Below, in pieces: positions 26,523-36,900 of a stretch of 64,000 nt of DNA. The DNA is from Blastomussa wellsi. Lineage: Eukaryota > Cnidaria > Anthozoa > Scleractinia > Plerogyridae. Location of the stretch: positions 3,298,318 through 3,362,317 of the forward strand of contig OX393563.1 in assembly GCA_947652115.1 (NCBI GenBank). Reading direction: 5' to 3'. Numbering within the stretch: the first letter of the stretch is position 1; every line of letters begins with the position of its first letter. The notes below the pieces were generated by a model, which was not told the DNA's origin, made no database searches, and saw only the letters and a list, made by a program, of their open reading frames with translations. Made by a program: the position numbers and the translations under genes.

Positions 26523-29500
26523 TTAGTTGTTATTAAAGTAGATTCTTTTCCTGAGGGTGACAACTGGTGCAGGGCATTGTTTGTAGCCCTGCCTGGTGAA
26601 TGCATCTGACACTTCATCATTGACTTTCACCATCATGGTCATCACATCAAACCTCTCGCAATACTTTCTAAACACTTCACAAAGCTTTGAAACATACCAT
26701 GAACCATGTACTTGGCTCCGCCAACTGACATAACCTGACAGCAATCAGTGAAGAGTTAAATAAAATTAATTGTTTATTATTGCAGTTAAAGCTCTGTTAA
26801 AGGTGCACTGTCACAGGGGTTTTGCTGTTTTCAGCTTCATTCATTGTTAAAATCATTACCTGGTACCTTTACTCGTGCCCAAAATGCTCCTGGTGGACTA
26901 ACAGGAAGATATCAAACAAATTGTGGCTCAGAGAGCAAACAATAATAAATTTCTGGCAATATTTTCAGGAGCTGGCTCTAGAATTTGAAAAAAACCGGCT
27001 AGTTTTTTTTCAAATTGTAATCCATTTCCATCCTTGCCATCCTAAAGGATAGGCGACAATAAAAAGTTTAAGTGTAGTGATATAGTCCTACAGTATGCAG
27101 GTAACAAAACTACACCTCCATTATTTTTGGGTTTCCACTGATGCAGGAACACATTTCAGACACATTCCAAAATATATGTCCCATAACAGTACCCCTTGAA
27201 CCAGTAACCTGGGGAAATAGGCAAGTGGCAGCTCAATAAAGTACACGATTGTATGACTGCTAAACGTCCATGACGAAAAGTAAACATTTATGGAGACTCG
27301 GGGGGAAGTTTACATGTATTTCATGCAAGTAAGTGTAAGTTACTGAAAATGTTGTGTGGATTGAACTGACCCGAGTCAATAGCAAACAGAAGCCAACAGC
27401 ATACATATACATAATAAAAAGTGCTTTGTGATTGAAACATTCTTGTCCCCAGAAAGTATCATTATGTTAACTGCACAGAATTGAGGTGAAAATGATAAAG
27501 GTGTCCAGTTACAGTTATCCAAAAATTTTTGAAGTTGTTTAAATTGGATACCTGTCATTGGGCACATCGTGCTCCAACTATGTGACAAATAGAAGCATTC
27601 AGAACCAATTAAAGTCAAGAATTTTGCTATTGAGACATTTAAAATAATATGAAATCACTAACAGCAACGATGTGAAGATTTCCACAGCTGCTTGATACAG
27701 GTCATCAGAAAAGTAATCCATTAAAAATAATTTATTATCCCCACCAGCTACTGTACATGCAGTCTGCTAACTTCAAGTGGGGATGTATACATGTAGGTTT
27801 TATAAAATGGTAACAGGTTAAAACATACCTGGAGGAGTGGCATAACCAAGGAGAAAATGACTTTCATTTGGCTCTGCATTGTGTCGCATTGCATCCTCAG
27901 GGTTGCCTTCCACTGCATCTGATTGCAATCTTGTTCCTGAATCAAGCTCGCGCCCTCTGCAGGCCTGAATAAAGAACAGTTTAGGTTTATGAGCAAGAGA
28001 ACGACAGGCCACACCCTTGAACATGGCAGTGATATCTTTGATCTCTACTAGTACACTGTCTGTGCCATAGATTCCTCCATCAGCTCCATGACTGAGCAGG
28101 CAGCAAATAAAACAATCAAAGTTCATGTGATCCATCGTTGAGATGCCTCTTAAAACATCATAGATGTCTTGCGACTCAAGGTCTGACCTTACAATCACTT
28201 CGAAATTTAAAAACTGCCACAACTCACGAAGGTGCTCAACATCTTTTTCATTCCCTTGCCGGTCTCTCAAATCAGGATTTCCTTGAAAGTGCTGATTACT
28301 TATAATCAGTGCAATACCACGGGGACGGTTTGTCATGGGGTATGAAGGCATCGCTTCTTCCTCATCGACCCCCAACTGTTGCATGGGTGCAAGAATGTCT
28401 GCTGGAGTGGCCATTGCCTGAACAGGGTAACGTGGCTCAACATTTTCAGTGACTGTATTTCCACTTCCACTATTTCCATTGCCACTAAAGAAGGCAGGGG
28501 ACAGTAAGGTTATTGGCGCCCTCGACTCGCCCATCTGGTGCATTGTGGGCTGTTTGCCTGTCACTAATGGTACAAGTGGTGGCTGCCCCACAGGTAATGG
28601 GCGTGGATTGTTGATTTGCATTGGAGCAGGTTGATTAGCATCACTACCACTGGGGATTGCACCTCCTGAAATCAAATCGAAATTCACTGAACAACTGCAG
28701 TATTTCCCCATACTTCCTCTATAACAATTAGTGATAAATACTCCAAATTTACTTCACTTGCCACAATTATGCTTATTGAGGACAGAGCAGGGGTGAAGGA
28801 GGGGGGGGGGGTTGGGCATTTTGCTTTTCCAACAACCTTTCTCGAAACAGCTGTATTAAAGGAGCAATGTGTGTTTGTCCTGTGGTTTAAAATTGTTCTT
28901 GGTGTAGTTACTCAACTGTCTTTTGTTTTACATTGTGGTATTACATTATATGTTGTCAAAATATACAGTAAACGACAAGTAAAGAAATGTACAGGGACAT
29001 TGCACTAAATTGCGCACCGATATGTCTAATAAACAAATTGTTGTCCAACATACAAGTACAGCCATGTATATCCCAAAACATTTGTACTTGTTGTGCACAT
29101 TACAAACATAAACATATGAAAGTAAACTGAATCTCATGCAGTCTAATTCTTCAAAAAGAAAACAAACGTGCAAGGAACATACCTTCTGACTGGAACTTCC
29201 TGACCTTTTCTGCCAAGTCTCGGCGGTGCACTTCCTGAAGCATATCTGCAAGGTGATCCAGATTACAAGGACTGAGACTCCCACTCTTAATCATGTATTT
29301 AAAAAGGTCCTTGCCATTGTGAACTGTTTCTTCAATGCCATCTGCAATGATTCAACAATCACCATAAATGATATGATTATTGTAAGTATTGAATTTTTAT
29401 AAGCATTTTTTATTTCATGTTATTAGTTCAAATAATATTAATTATCTTTGAGTCTGTCTATTAATTTTCTTTGAGTCTGTGGGAGCAGGGATGGCGCAGT

Positions 29501-32500
29501 GGTGAGAGTACTCGCTTCCTACCAGTGTGACCCGAGTTTGAGTCCAGCCTGTTCCCATACTATATGTGGGTTGAGTTTGTTGTTGGTTCTTGCTTCGCTC
29601 TGAGGGTTTTTCTCTGGGTTCTGTACAGTACCCAAAATGATCCCAACCACAAAATGATCCCCAACCCCGAAATGATCCCACCACTGAAATGATCCTCATT
29701 TTTTTTCTCACCAACCCCAAAATGATCCCTAAGTAATTTTAGGATTGGCATTTAGACATGGGACTACGGATTGCATAATATTAAAGCCAGTACAAATAAT
29801 ACAACTGAAGCCAAAATAAATTAGCTTAGAAATAGGAAAAAATATTTTGTCTTAACAACAAGAACAACTTTTATTTTCAATCAGTGTATAAAACTTTCAA
29901 ATTGAACTGACAAGAAAGGGTGCTGGTAAGTGGATATGAACATTGATGTTTTCAAAAGATTTTCAGGATCGCAACAAGATACATTGACTTTTGACATCTT
30001 TTGAAGCAAACAAATAAAGGACAAATTATGTAAACATAAATACTGCACTTGTGTTAAAATTATTTTATATTAAAATTAGCATAAATACCTGTGCAGTGCA
30101 AGCATCATTATTTACGAATCTCTCGTCTTATCTTTTATTATCAAGCTCCCATGTCTATACGCCAATCCAAATCATTCTGGATCATTTCAGGGTCGGTTTG
30201 GGGATCATTATGTCAGGTTTTGAGATCATTTCGAGGTCGGAATCATTTTGGGAGCTGTACAGCTGTGCAGTATTTTCATTTGGAAGGAATCTGTCAATTT
30301 GGAGAGTATTTAGAGTGAACCCTTCAGCCACACCCCCTCTCCCCTTTCCTTCCCCACCCATGCACTTCCTTCCACCATTCAGCATTTATAACCAGTCCCA
30401 GGAGAACAAAATTTAAAGGAGCTATGTCATGGTTTGTGCATTTTGAAAAATTTAGCCTAAGTTTTTTGAATCTGTCATTGGTAATCTGTCTCAATCTTTT
30501 TCATCCTTAACCATCCTTGTTCCTTTTTGATTTAGTATCACCTCTTTGTTGCTTTATTTTAGGTTTAGGCTTTTTTTAGGTTTCCTACATTTTTAGAGTA
30601 ATTTGGGTCGTCATAAAAAATGATTCAAAAATGGAGTAAGAATATGGAGTAAGAATATTGCATATAGTTTCTATTTAATTAAAAGATAAATGAAAAATGG
30701 CAGCATAGGAAATGAACCATGGTGTCAACTTAAGGTGGTACGATACCCTGAAGGGAATGTATGGGAATATGCAGTTTTTCTTAAAACTAGAGGGGGGCGG
30801 GGGGATTTTAAGTCCCTGTTTTTTTGCAAATGTTTTGATCGAGGGACTGGGACTGGTTTGCATATTTAATGCATGATGGCAGCTGGTCACGTGACCATAC
30901 TCAGCTCGTTTGAATTAACTTTCGGTTCGGCGGAATCGTGTGCAGAACTAATGCAATCTTGTGCAAATATTGCCCCAAATTACATTGTTTTGGGACATTT
31001 GCTGGTGCCGGAGCTCATCATCAAGAGCTGAGATGGCTTAAACCTTGCCAATTCCAAAGAACTGTTTATTGGCACTGTGAATGGACAAACTTCGACCAGA
31101 CACTTGATACAGCTGCTTGCAGTTTGGGCATTCATGGACAAGGGGCCATATAGCAAATGATCCTAAGTCTCACCAGGCTTCAATGGCAAATATGGAAGTT
31201 TCAAGCAACGATGAAAGTGGCTGGTAAACTTTTAGCGTGTGATTAAAGCCTGGTCAGAGACTTATAAAAATTTTATGAAATCGGTTGGAGGGGGTCTTTC
31301 CCGCTCGAAAAAAATTCAAATTTCCCAGGATGCAGTGCGGTCAGATTTCTACATGTGGACTGCTTTGTGGAGGTAGGCTGACAAAAAGGAGCTACTTGCC
31401 CCTCAGACTTGACTTTTTGGCCAAACATTGGATTAATTTCGGAAGCAGAAGAGTTGTTTTGTAATTGTGTGGCTGTGATTAAATGGATGAGTTCAAGAAA
31501 GATGTGTCTAGACTGTTTGCTTGTGAGGTAAGATTCGTATGAAATATGTTCATTGTTTTGGAGCTGATGTGGTGTTTAGCTACAATTGCCATTCTCTAAC
31601 TTTTCTTAGAAAAAAGCATGGTGTTTCCATCTATTTTTCTGAGTTATTTTAATGTTAAACGAATGTTTCTGCACAAGAATTTCCTACAGAACTGATAAAA
31701 CCTAGCTCTAGGAATTTTTTTCTTAACCCTATGCAGCTTTGACAGTCTGCACTTGCATGGAAAAGGTAAATGGCAACATTTCTGTTTTCCCAAGATTTTT
31801 ATTTTTCCAGCTTTCTCAGGGCTCAGGCTGAAGGGCCCTGAACCTTCTATGCAATGAACCTAAATTATTGCCTTTCTGTTTTTTTTTTCTTGCACAGCAG
31901 GCAAAACACTGGTGCTGGCCAGTGGTGTAAAAGGCCTTTTTTTGAAAATTTCAACTTCTCAGATTTTTTTCTCTGAAAATAATTAGTGCCAGCCAGCCAT
32001 TTTAGGTTCATTGCATAGACCATTATAAACCTGATCTGTAAAAAATGTTGTCTTGCCTCAGTGACTTGGGGATTTCTCTCAGTTATCGTTATAAGGAAAG
32101 CACCCTCTGGCAAACCTAACCAAAGCTTGCACCGTTACCATGGCAACAAGGGGCCAAAACATCATTAAGTTTGCCGTCATTCATGGCAACAAGTTGCATG
32201 ATGGTGATTACCTCTGATAAAGTTTGATTTTGAAGAAAAAGTTGTCTCAGGGTATTGTACCACCTTAAAAAATTGCAATTTTTTACACATTCTTTTAATA
32301 AAATCCGAGGAAATATGATACCCATTCCATTTTGATCTGGCACTAATTTACTCTGACCTAAAATTTAAAGTAATGCAACAGACCCCGAGTGGGGGGGGGG
32401 GGGGGAGGGCGACCCTGGAGATTTAACAGTATTCCCCTTCCCATGGGTGAGGAATGGGTAAAGGTTTGACATAACACAGTTCCCGAGGGTGGGGTAATTT

Positions 32501-33425
32501 GACAAAATATACAGGAACCTGGAAAGTAAGTTATCAAATATGGAAAGAATGATTTATTGTATATCCAAAGAAAGCAGGTAGGTAAAGTTTGTTGACGTTT
32601 TTTTAGTACCACCTCTACGACTTGGTCATCCATTCGGACAACTGGGCACGTTTTTTCTTGTCTGAACGGAAAAGTTATCCGTCCCAGACGTTCAGACGGC
32701 CCAACTTTCCTGCCCTGCACCAGTACTAAGTTGGCTTCGAGATCCCAACTAATGGCTGGAAGTGCCCTCTCATGTGATATAAAGTTTGTTTAATCTTTTT
32801 AGAGTAACAAAGTAATATGCATTGTAATTTTCATTATCTTAAATCAAAAAAAAAAAAATAGAACCAGGGAAGGGGTATTTGACATCAGTGTTTCCCCCCT
32901 GGGTAAAGAATCTGACATGAAAATAGGCAAAAATGTCAAATCCCCCTGAGTGTGCCCGGCCCCCCTCCCCTGGGGCTTAATATTGACTGGTGCATAATGC
33001 TGAGGCAGGGAAGCTACTAGTAACTTACCTGGTATATTTGCCACAAACTTCAGCGATTCAACATTGTCCCTTGTCAGTTCGTCACTGAGTTTCATCAAGA
33101 AACCTCGATAATTCCTGTCGACTGAATTACTTGTCAAGGCACTCTCTGTTTGCATTGTGGTATCTAGCCCACTTGTTTGAATCTTACCAGCTAGATCCGC
33201 TCTGCCAGCTTGCTTCAGTAAGCCCTCTAAGTAGCTCAGATTCTCTGGGCTGATCAATCGCTTCTGAAGCATAATTTGGAACAAGGCGCTTGCGCTCTGC
33301 GCTTTTTCAAGCTCACCCAGTGGAATTCGCCCATGGCATAAATGTTTCAGATTTTGAAGGTCCGTTAACCTCATTTCGTTAGAAATCCTAAACAGGATAC
33401 GATTAGTATCAAAAGAAGCATCCAT
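26523..33425 (-). CDS. CASP8-like: Caspase-8-like initiator caspase with tandem death-effector domains
   Basis: Coding exons in transcript order: 33425-33029, 29341-29183, 28665-27829, 26734-26523 (534 aa, all phases agree). A cysteine protease cleaving after aspartate, recruited by DED contacts in extrinsic apoptosis. DED1 spans about residues 1-85 with R-A-D-L at 75-78; DED2 about 104-185 with R-R-D-L at 172-175; both keep the RxDL signature. A proline-rich linker (about 190-298) leads to the p20 region. Catalytic H378 is in SHGADGG; C421 is in QACRG (mammalian caspase-8 has QACQG). The p10 part starts GYVSWRS (465-471), with the S1-pocket arginine R470. D427, D435 and D443 in the inter-subunit linker are possible processing sites. 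The ATG at 33425 puts DED1 at the very N-terminus as in vertebrate caspase-8; an in-frame ATG at 33536 would add 37 residues without domain. Caspase-8 or -10 cannot be told apart. Confidence 0.93.
26797..27090 (+). repeat. Dispersed repeat in caspase intron 3
   Basis: Begins TTAAAGGTGCACTGTCAC and ends near TCCATCCTTGCCATCCTAAA. Its first part resembles 36939-37055 (ACTGTCAC, CTCATGCCCAAAATG), and its last part resembles 40250-40325 (CCTTGCCATCCTAA, then GTGCAGTGATATA). So the family exists here as one fuller copy and two fragments. Function and class unknown. Confidence 0.5.
27091..27828. other. Rest of caspase intron 3
   Basis: AT-rich sequence with no missing exon. The frame joins cleanly from 27829 to 26734 (Gly465 is split by the intron), so no coding exon is needed here. 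Confidence 0.6.
29482..29626 (+). mobile_element. tRNA-derived SINE in caspase intron 1
   Basis: A tRNA-like head has A box TGGCGCAGTGG and B box GAGTTTGAGTCC. The body that follows (ATATGTGGGTTGAGTTTGTT) is shared with the minus-strand copy at 55200-55375. It lies on the strand opposite the caspase gene. The head does not fold as a functional tRNA. Confidence 0.75.
29634..29735 (+). repeat. AATGATCC minisatellite
   Basis: Five or more units of roughly CCCAAAATGATCC with short variable spacers, directly after the SINE body. An inverted, more degenerate array of the same unit is at 30165-30255, about 450 bp away. The pair could fold back in a nascent transcript of the caspase intron. Confidence 0.7.
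30165..30255 (-). repeat. Inverted AATGATCC minisatellite array
   Basis: GGATCATTTC and GGGGATCATT words repeat four times, the reverse complement of the array at 29634-29735. Located in caspase intron 1. Confidence 0.6.
30730..32268. mobile_element. 1.54-kb non-autonomous TIR transposon in caspase intron 1
   Basis: TTAAGGTGGTACGATACCCT at the left end and AGGGTATTGTACCACCTTAA at the right end are 20-bp inverted repeats with one mismatch. TTAA at both termini may be the target duplication of a TTAA-specific transposase. The inside has no transposase frame, only broken short frames, and an inner inverted pair near 31849-31866 and 32000-32019 (AATGAACCTAAA type). One segment reads as a possible small exon before GTAAGA near 31533, but nothing supports a gene there. 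Confidence 0.7.
32269..33028. other. 3'-proximal part between transposon and caspase exon 1
   Basis: Intronic. It has a run of 14 or more G at 32391-32405 and two similar blocks, 32385-32500 and 32865-32980, each with GACAT, a G- or C-rich run and a CCTGGG-like word. This suggests a duplicated low-complexity repeat. No coding exon seen. Confidence 0.4.
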
Positions 33426-33938
33426 TGTCTCCAAGAAAGCGACGAATTTTCGAAAATTGCCGCTACCTTCTATCACGTCTACTCTGCGATTACCGCCATA
33501 TTGGCTTCCCGGAAGTACGAGCAGAGACTGGGGCAAGCAAAGAGGAACACGACTTTATGACGTCATCTTTGAAAATAGCACCACGCTATTTCCTGCTCTT
33601 TTTCAGTAAATATTGAACGGATTCATTTTATTTATATTTTTTATTTTCTAGTGGAGTCGGCTAGATAAAGAGAAGACCTCAAATTTATCTCGATTATTAT
33701 AAAGGGGTTTTTGAAGTTTTGAAGCAACCTCAGAGAGGGAGAGGGAGAGAGGAAGAGGGAGAGAGAGACCCTGGGAACGAGGGTGTTCACGACTCTCTCT
33801 TGTTTGTGTGACGTCACCACGTATTTACAATCCCATGAAATCCCGCGCGCCGTCTCTTTCCTTCCTCTCTCACATTTTGTCAGCCTCCAGCCGATGCTAC
33901 CTGGGGTGTCCTGAAATTTCCCTTCTTTAACCCTAGAA
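33426..33938. promoter_or_regulatory. Bidirectional promoter region, caspase (-) / RPL5 (+)
   Basis: The caspase ATG (33425, minus) and the RPL5 ATG (33939, plus) are divergent and only 513 bp apart, so one intergenic region must drive both. Two perfect palindromic cAMP-response-type elements TGACGTCA occur at 33558-33565 and 33809-33816, the binding consensus of CREB/ATF factors. A GA-rich purine tract lies at 33732-33770. No TATA box is evident. A shared, CRE-controlled promoter is inferred. Confidence 0.7.
33853..33871 (+). promoter_or_regulatory. Candidate 5' TOP tract of RPL5
   Basis: TCTCTTTCCTTCCTCTCTC is an uninterrupted pyrimidine run 68 bases upstream of the RPL5 ATG. Ribosomal protein mRNAs begin with C followed by such a tract, which places their translation under mTOR/LARP1 control. 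The exact transcription start is not known, so the role is inferred. Confidence 0.5.
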
Positions 33939-36900
33939 ATGGTAAGATTTGAATTAAAAGAAAGTAACCCCTTACTAAATGAATGATTTAAAGTTTCTGT
34001 GATTATATTCTTCACCCAAGAGATGTTGAGATGGCTTAGATATTTCGGGATAAAGTTTGATTTCGAACTCCGGTCTGACCATGTTCCAATTTGTTCGAAT
34101 AGGGATTCGTTAAAGTAATCAAGAACAAAGCGTACTTCAAGCGTTTCCAGGTCAAATTCAAGAGAAGACGAGGTTAGTTACATCGATTTGGTCTTTACTG
34201 TGTACATTTTCGATCGTTTATCAGTGGACTTTCCTGGCGAAACTGCCCTTTATATCGTTTAGAAAATTCACGGTCACATGGTGTTTTGTACATTTTCTAA
34301 TTCCAGAGGGTAAAACTGATTATTTTGCCCGCAAACGTCTGGTGACTCAGGATAAGAACAAGTATAACACGCCTAAGTATCGCTTTGTTGTTCGCTTTAC
34401 AAACAAGGACATAATTTGCCAGGTAAGTAACATGTGGGCAGGCCTGGTTGATCAAAGCACTAGTACCATCCGCAGGATAGTGATTTTTCCTGTGGATAGT
34501 GTTATCAAGATAGTGTTTATATTGTTGTTGGTCTTAATGGATAGTGATTTATCTGGTCGAGGTTATTAAGGATGGATTGCACTTTCCACTGGATAAATCG
34601 CTATCAAGGCCTGGATTTCACTTTAACAATCATTTCTGGTACCGTGTCATTACCATACTTGTGATATTAACAGGACCAAAAAATTGTTTCCCATTGACAT
34701 ATTCAGCCTTACCAAAATTCACTTGATTTGAGGTTTTTTGTACTGTACAGGTGGAGGCGAGCGTGGCCTAGTGGTCAGGGCGCTGGACTTGTAATCAGGT
34801 GGTCCCGGGTTCGAGTCCTCCTCCCTGCCACTAAAACGGATTTGTCTTCGGTGGTCCCGAATTCAACTCCTCCACGCTTTGTAAATAGCCAACTGGTCTG
34901 CCTCCTGCCAGTTGGGATTTTTAAGAACTTTCTGTTTCATTTACAATATTTGTTTACGTATTTACAGTGTCCCAATTAGCACAGTGGTGCTAAATACATT
35001 GACACTTAAATAAAGTTATTATTATTATTACTGTAGTTGTCAACGAGCAGAGTAAGTATTTTGTTATGAGTCTGGCACAATCAAACTAAAACGTCGTTTT
35101 GGCATTCATGTCACTTGAGCAAAGTGTAAATGGCTTCCGGAGCAAAGATAAAAAATTGTAAGTCAAAGTGTAAGGACGCGTTCGTTTGAGATATTCCGGA
35201 ATGAGAATAATTATATTCCGGAATATACTCCGGCTATTCTTCTCCTGGAAGCAGAATTGCCGGAATGGAAATCCAGGTATTCCGGAAGGAGAATAGCTCC
35301 CAAACAAACGCTTACTCGCATTATTCCAATTATTCTTATTCCGGATTGATCCCAAATGAATGCACACTAAGTTAAAGCACTTTTTAAAAGTGGTCCTTCA
35401 GCAGTGACTTCACAGTAGAAACAGATGATGGTCAAATTTCACCTGAGTATGCTTCTGAAATTTGAATTGAGTATTCATATTTACATGTCAGTTTTGAACA
35501 TGTTACAAATTTCAAATCCCTCTGCTAACTTTATTGGTTTGTCGAAGGTACAGTATGCTTAGCCTATCATTTTTACTTAAAATTGCAGTTGATTTTAAGT
35601 TTTGTTTATCTTAATTTTCAAAACCTTCAACAGTCTATTCAAATGTTGGAAGTTACCAAGAGGAAGTATAGTTTTTACCGTTTTAGGAGCACCTTTATTA
35701 AAGATTAAAGATTGTGGCAAATCATGAACATAATATGCGATGTACAATGACTGCAAACAACCATTACCAGCTGTTTTTAAACTTTAAATTATAATTTTAC
35801 ATTACTGCAGCACGCACATCTTTCCTTTAACGTTTATACTGTACACCCTTGTCTTTGCAGATAGCGTACGCCAAACTTGAAGGGGATGTTATAATTTGTG
35901 CAGCTTATGCACATGAACTTCCCCGTTATGGCGTCAAGGTCGGGTTGACCAATTATGCTGCAGCGTACTGTACTGGTCTTTTACTAGCACGTCGTGTAAG
36001 TATAACTGTCATATAGCTTTCTTTGCTTTACAATATATTTTGTGTTTCCACTTATAGGTAGAAAAAATGATTTGTTTGTTCAAAATTAATTAATAGCAGG
36101 TACATATCGATCACATATACATGTAGCACATACAATTCTTGCTCGGGTGGAATTTTTGTTTTGTTTTGTCGGTGACCATGGTAGCATATATCAGCCGCTA
36201 ATTAAAAGTCGATTAATAAATGCAAGAAACTGCAAACTGCATTCAGAACAAGAACCAAAGCAGGAAGCAAAACAGGTCAAATACAAAGTATAACTGAAAG
36301 AGAAGATATATATTTAATGATTTGAAAAAGATTTCAGGAACACTGCAGTTCTTTCTAATAATAACAAGAGACTGCAAGAGACTTCAAAAGAAAAACACTT
36401 GCACTTACTGTTCACTCCCTGGTATCGTATATTGTACATCAAATGCCACTTAACCTTGTGAAATCGGCTTCCTCTTGGATGTCACTCTTCAATATAATGC
36501 AACAACTGGAAATAATGTTACAAGGCCCATGTAGCTGGATTAAATACGTAGGTTCTTTGTTTTTTGATCATGTCACTTTGGCGAGGTTTAAAGCGAAGCT
36601 ATACTTTTTCAACCAGAAAATAGCCAGCGTTTTTAACGTTCCAAAATCGTTTTTTGTTCAATTTGTGTTGTCCTCTCTTTCATCATGTTTGTTTTTTTTG
36701 TTAGCTGCTCACCAAATTGAAACTGCACGAGATATACACTGGAACGGAGGAGGTCAACGGCGATGAGTACAATGTCGAAAGTGTTGATGGCTCTCCTGGT
36801 GCTTTCAGGGCCTTCTTGGATGTGGGACTTGCCAGGACCAGCACTGGGGCAAGAGTGTTTGGTGCTCTGAAAGGAGCTGTCGATGGGGGCCTTGACATCC

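Noticed and set aside
31480..31530. A short exon (ATG...GAG followed by GTAAGA) on the plus strand
   Set aside because: It lies inside the 1.5-kb TIR element and has no partner exon. A donor-like word alone is weak evidence.
33426..33536. Upstream in-frame start for the caspase (37 extra residues)
   Set aside because: DED1 begins directly at the methionine encoded at 33425, as in other tandem-DED caspases. The extra residues match no domain and overlap the promoter. Kept only as an alternative.
34748..34830. A tRNA-Thr-like gene inside RPL5 intron 3
   Set aside because: A and B boxes are good, but the acceptor stem does not pair and a long non-tRNA body with an (ATT)n tail and flanking TACTGTA duplication follows. 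It is a SINE head.
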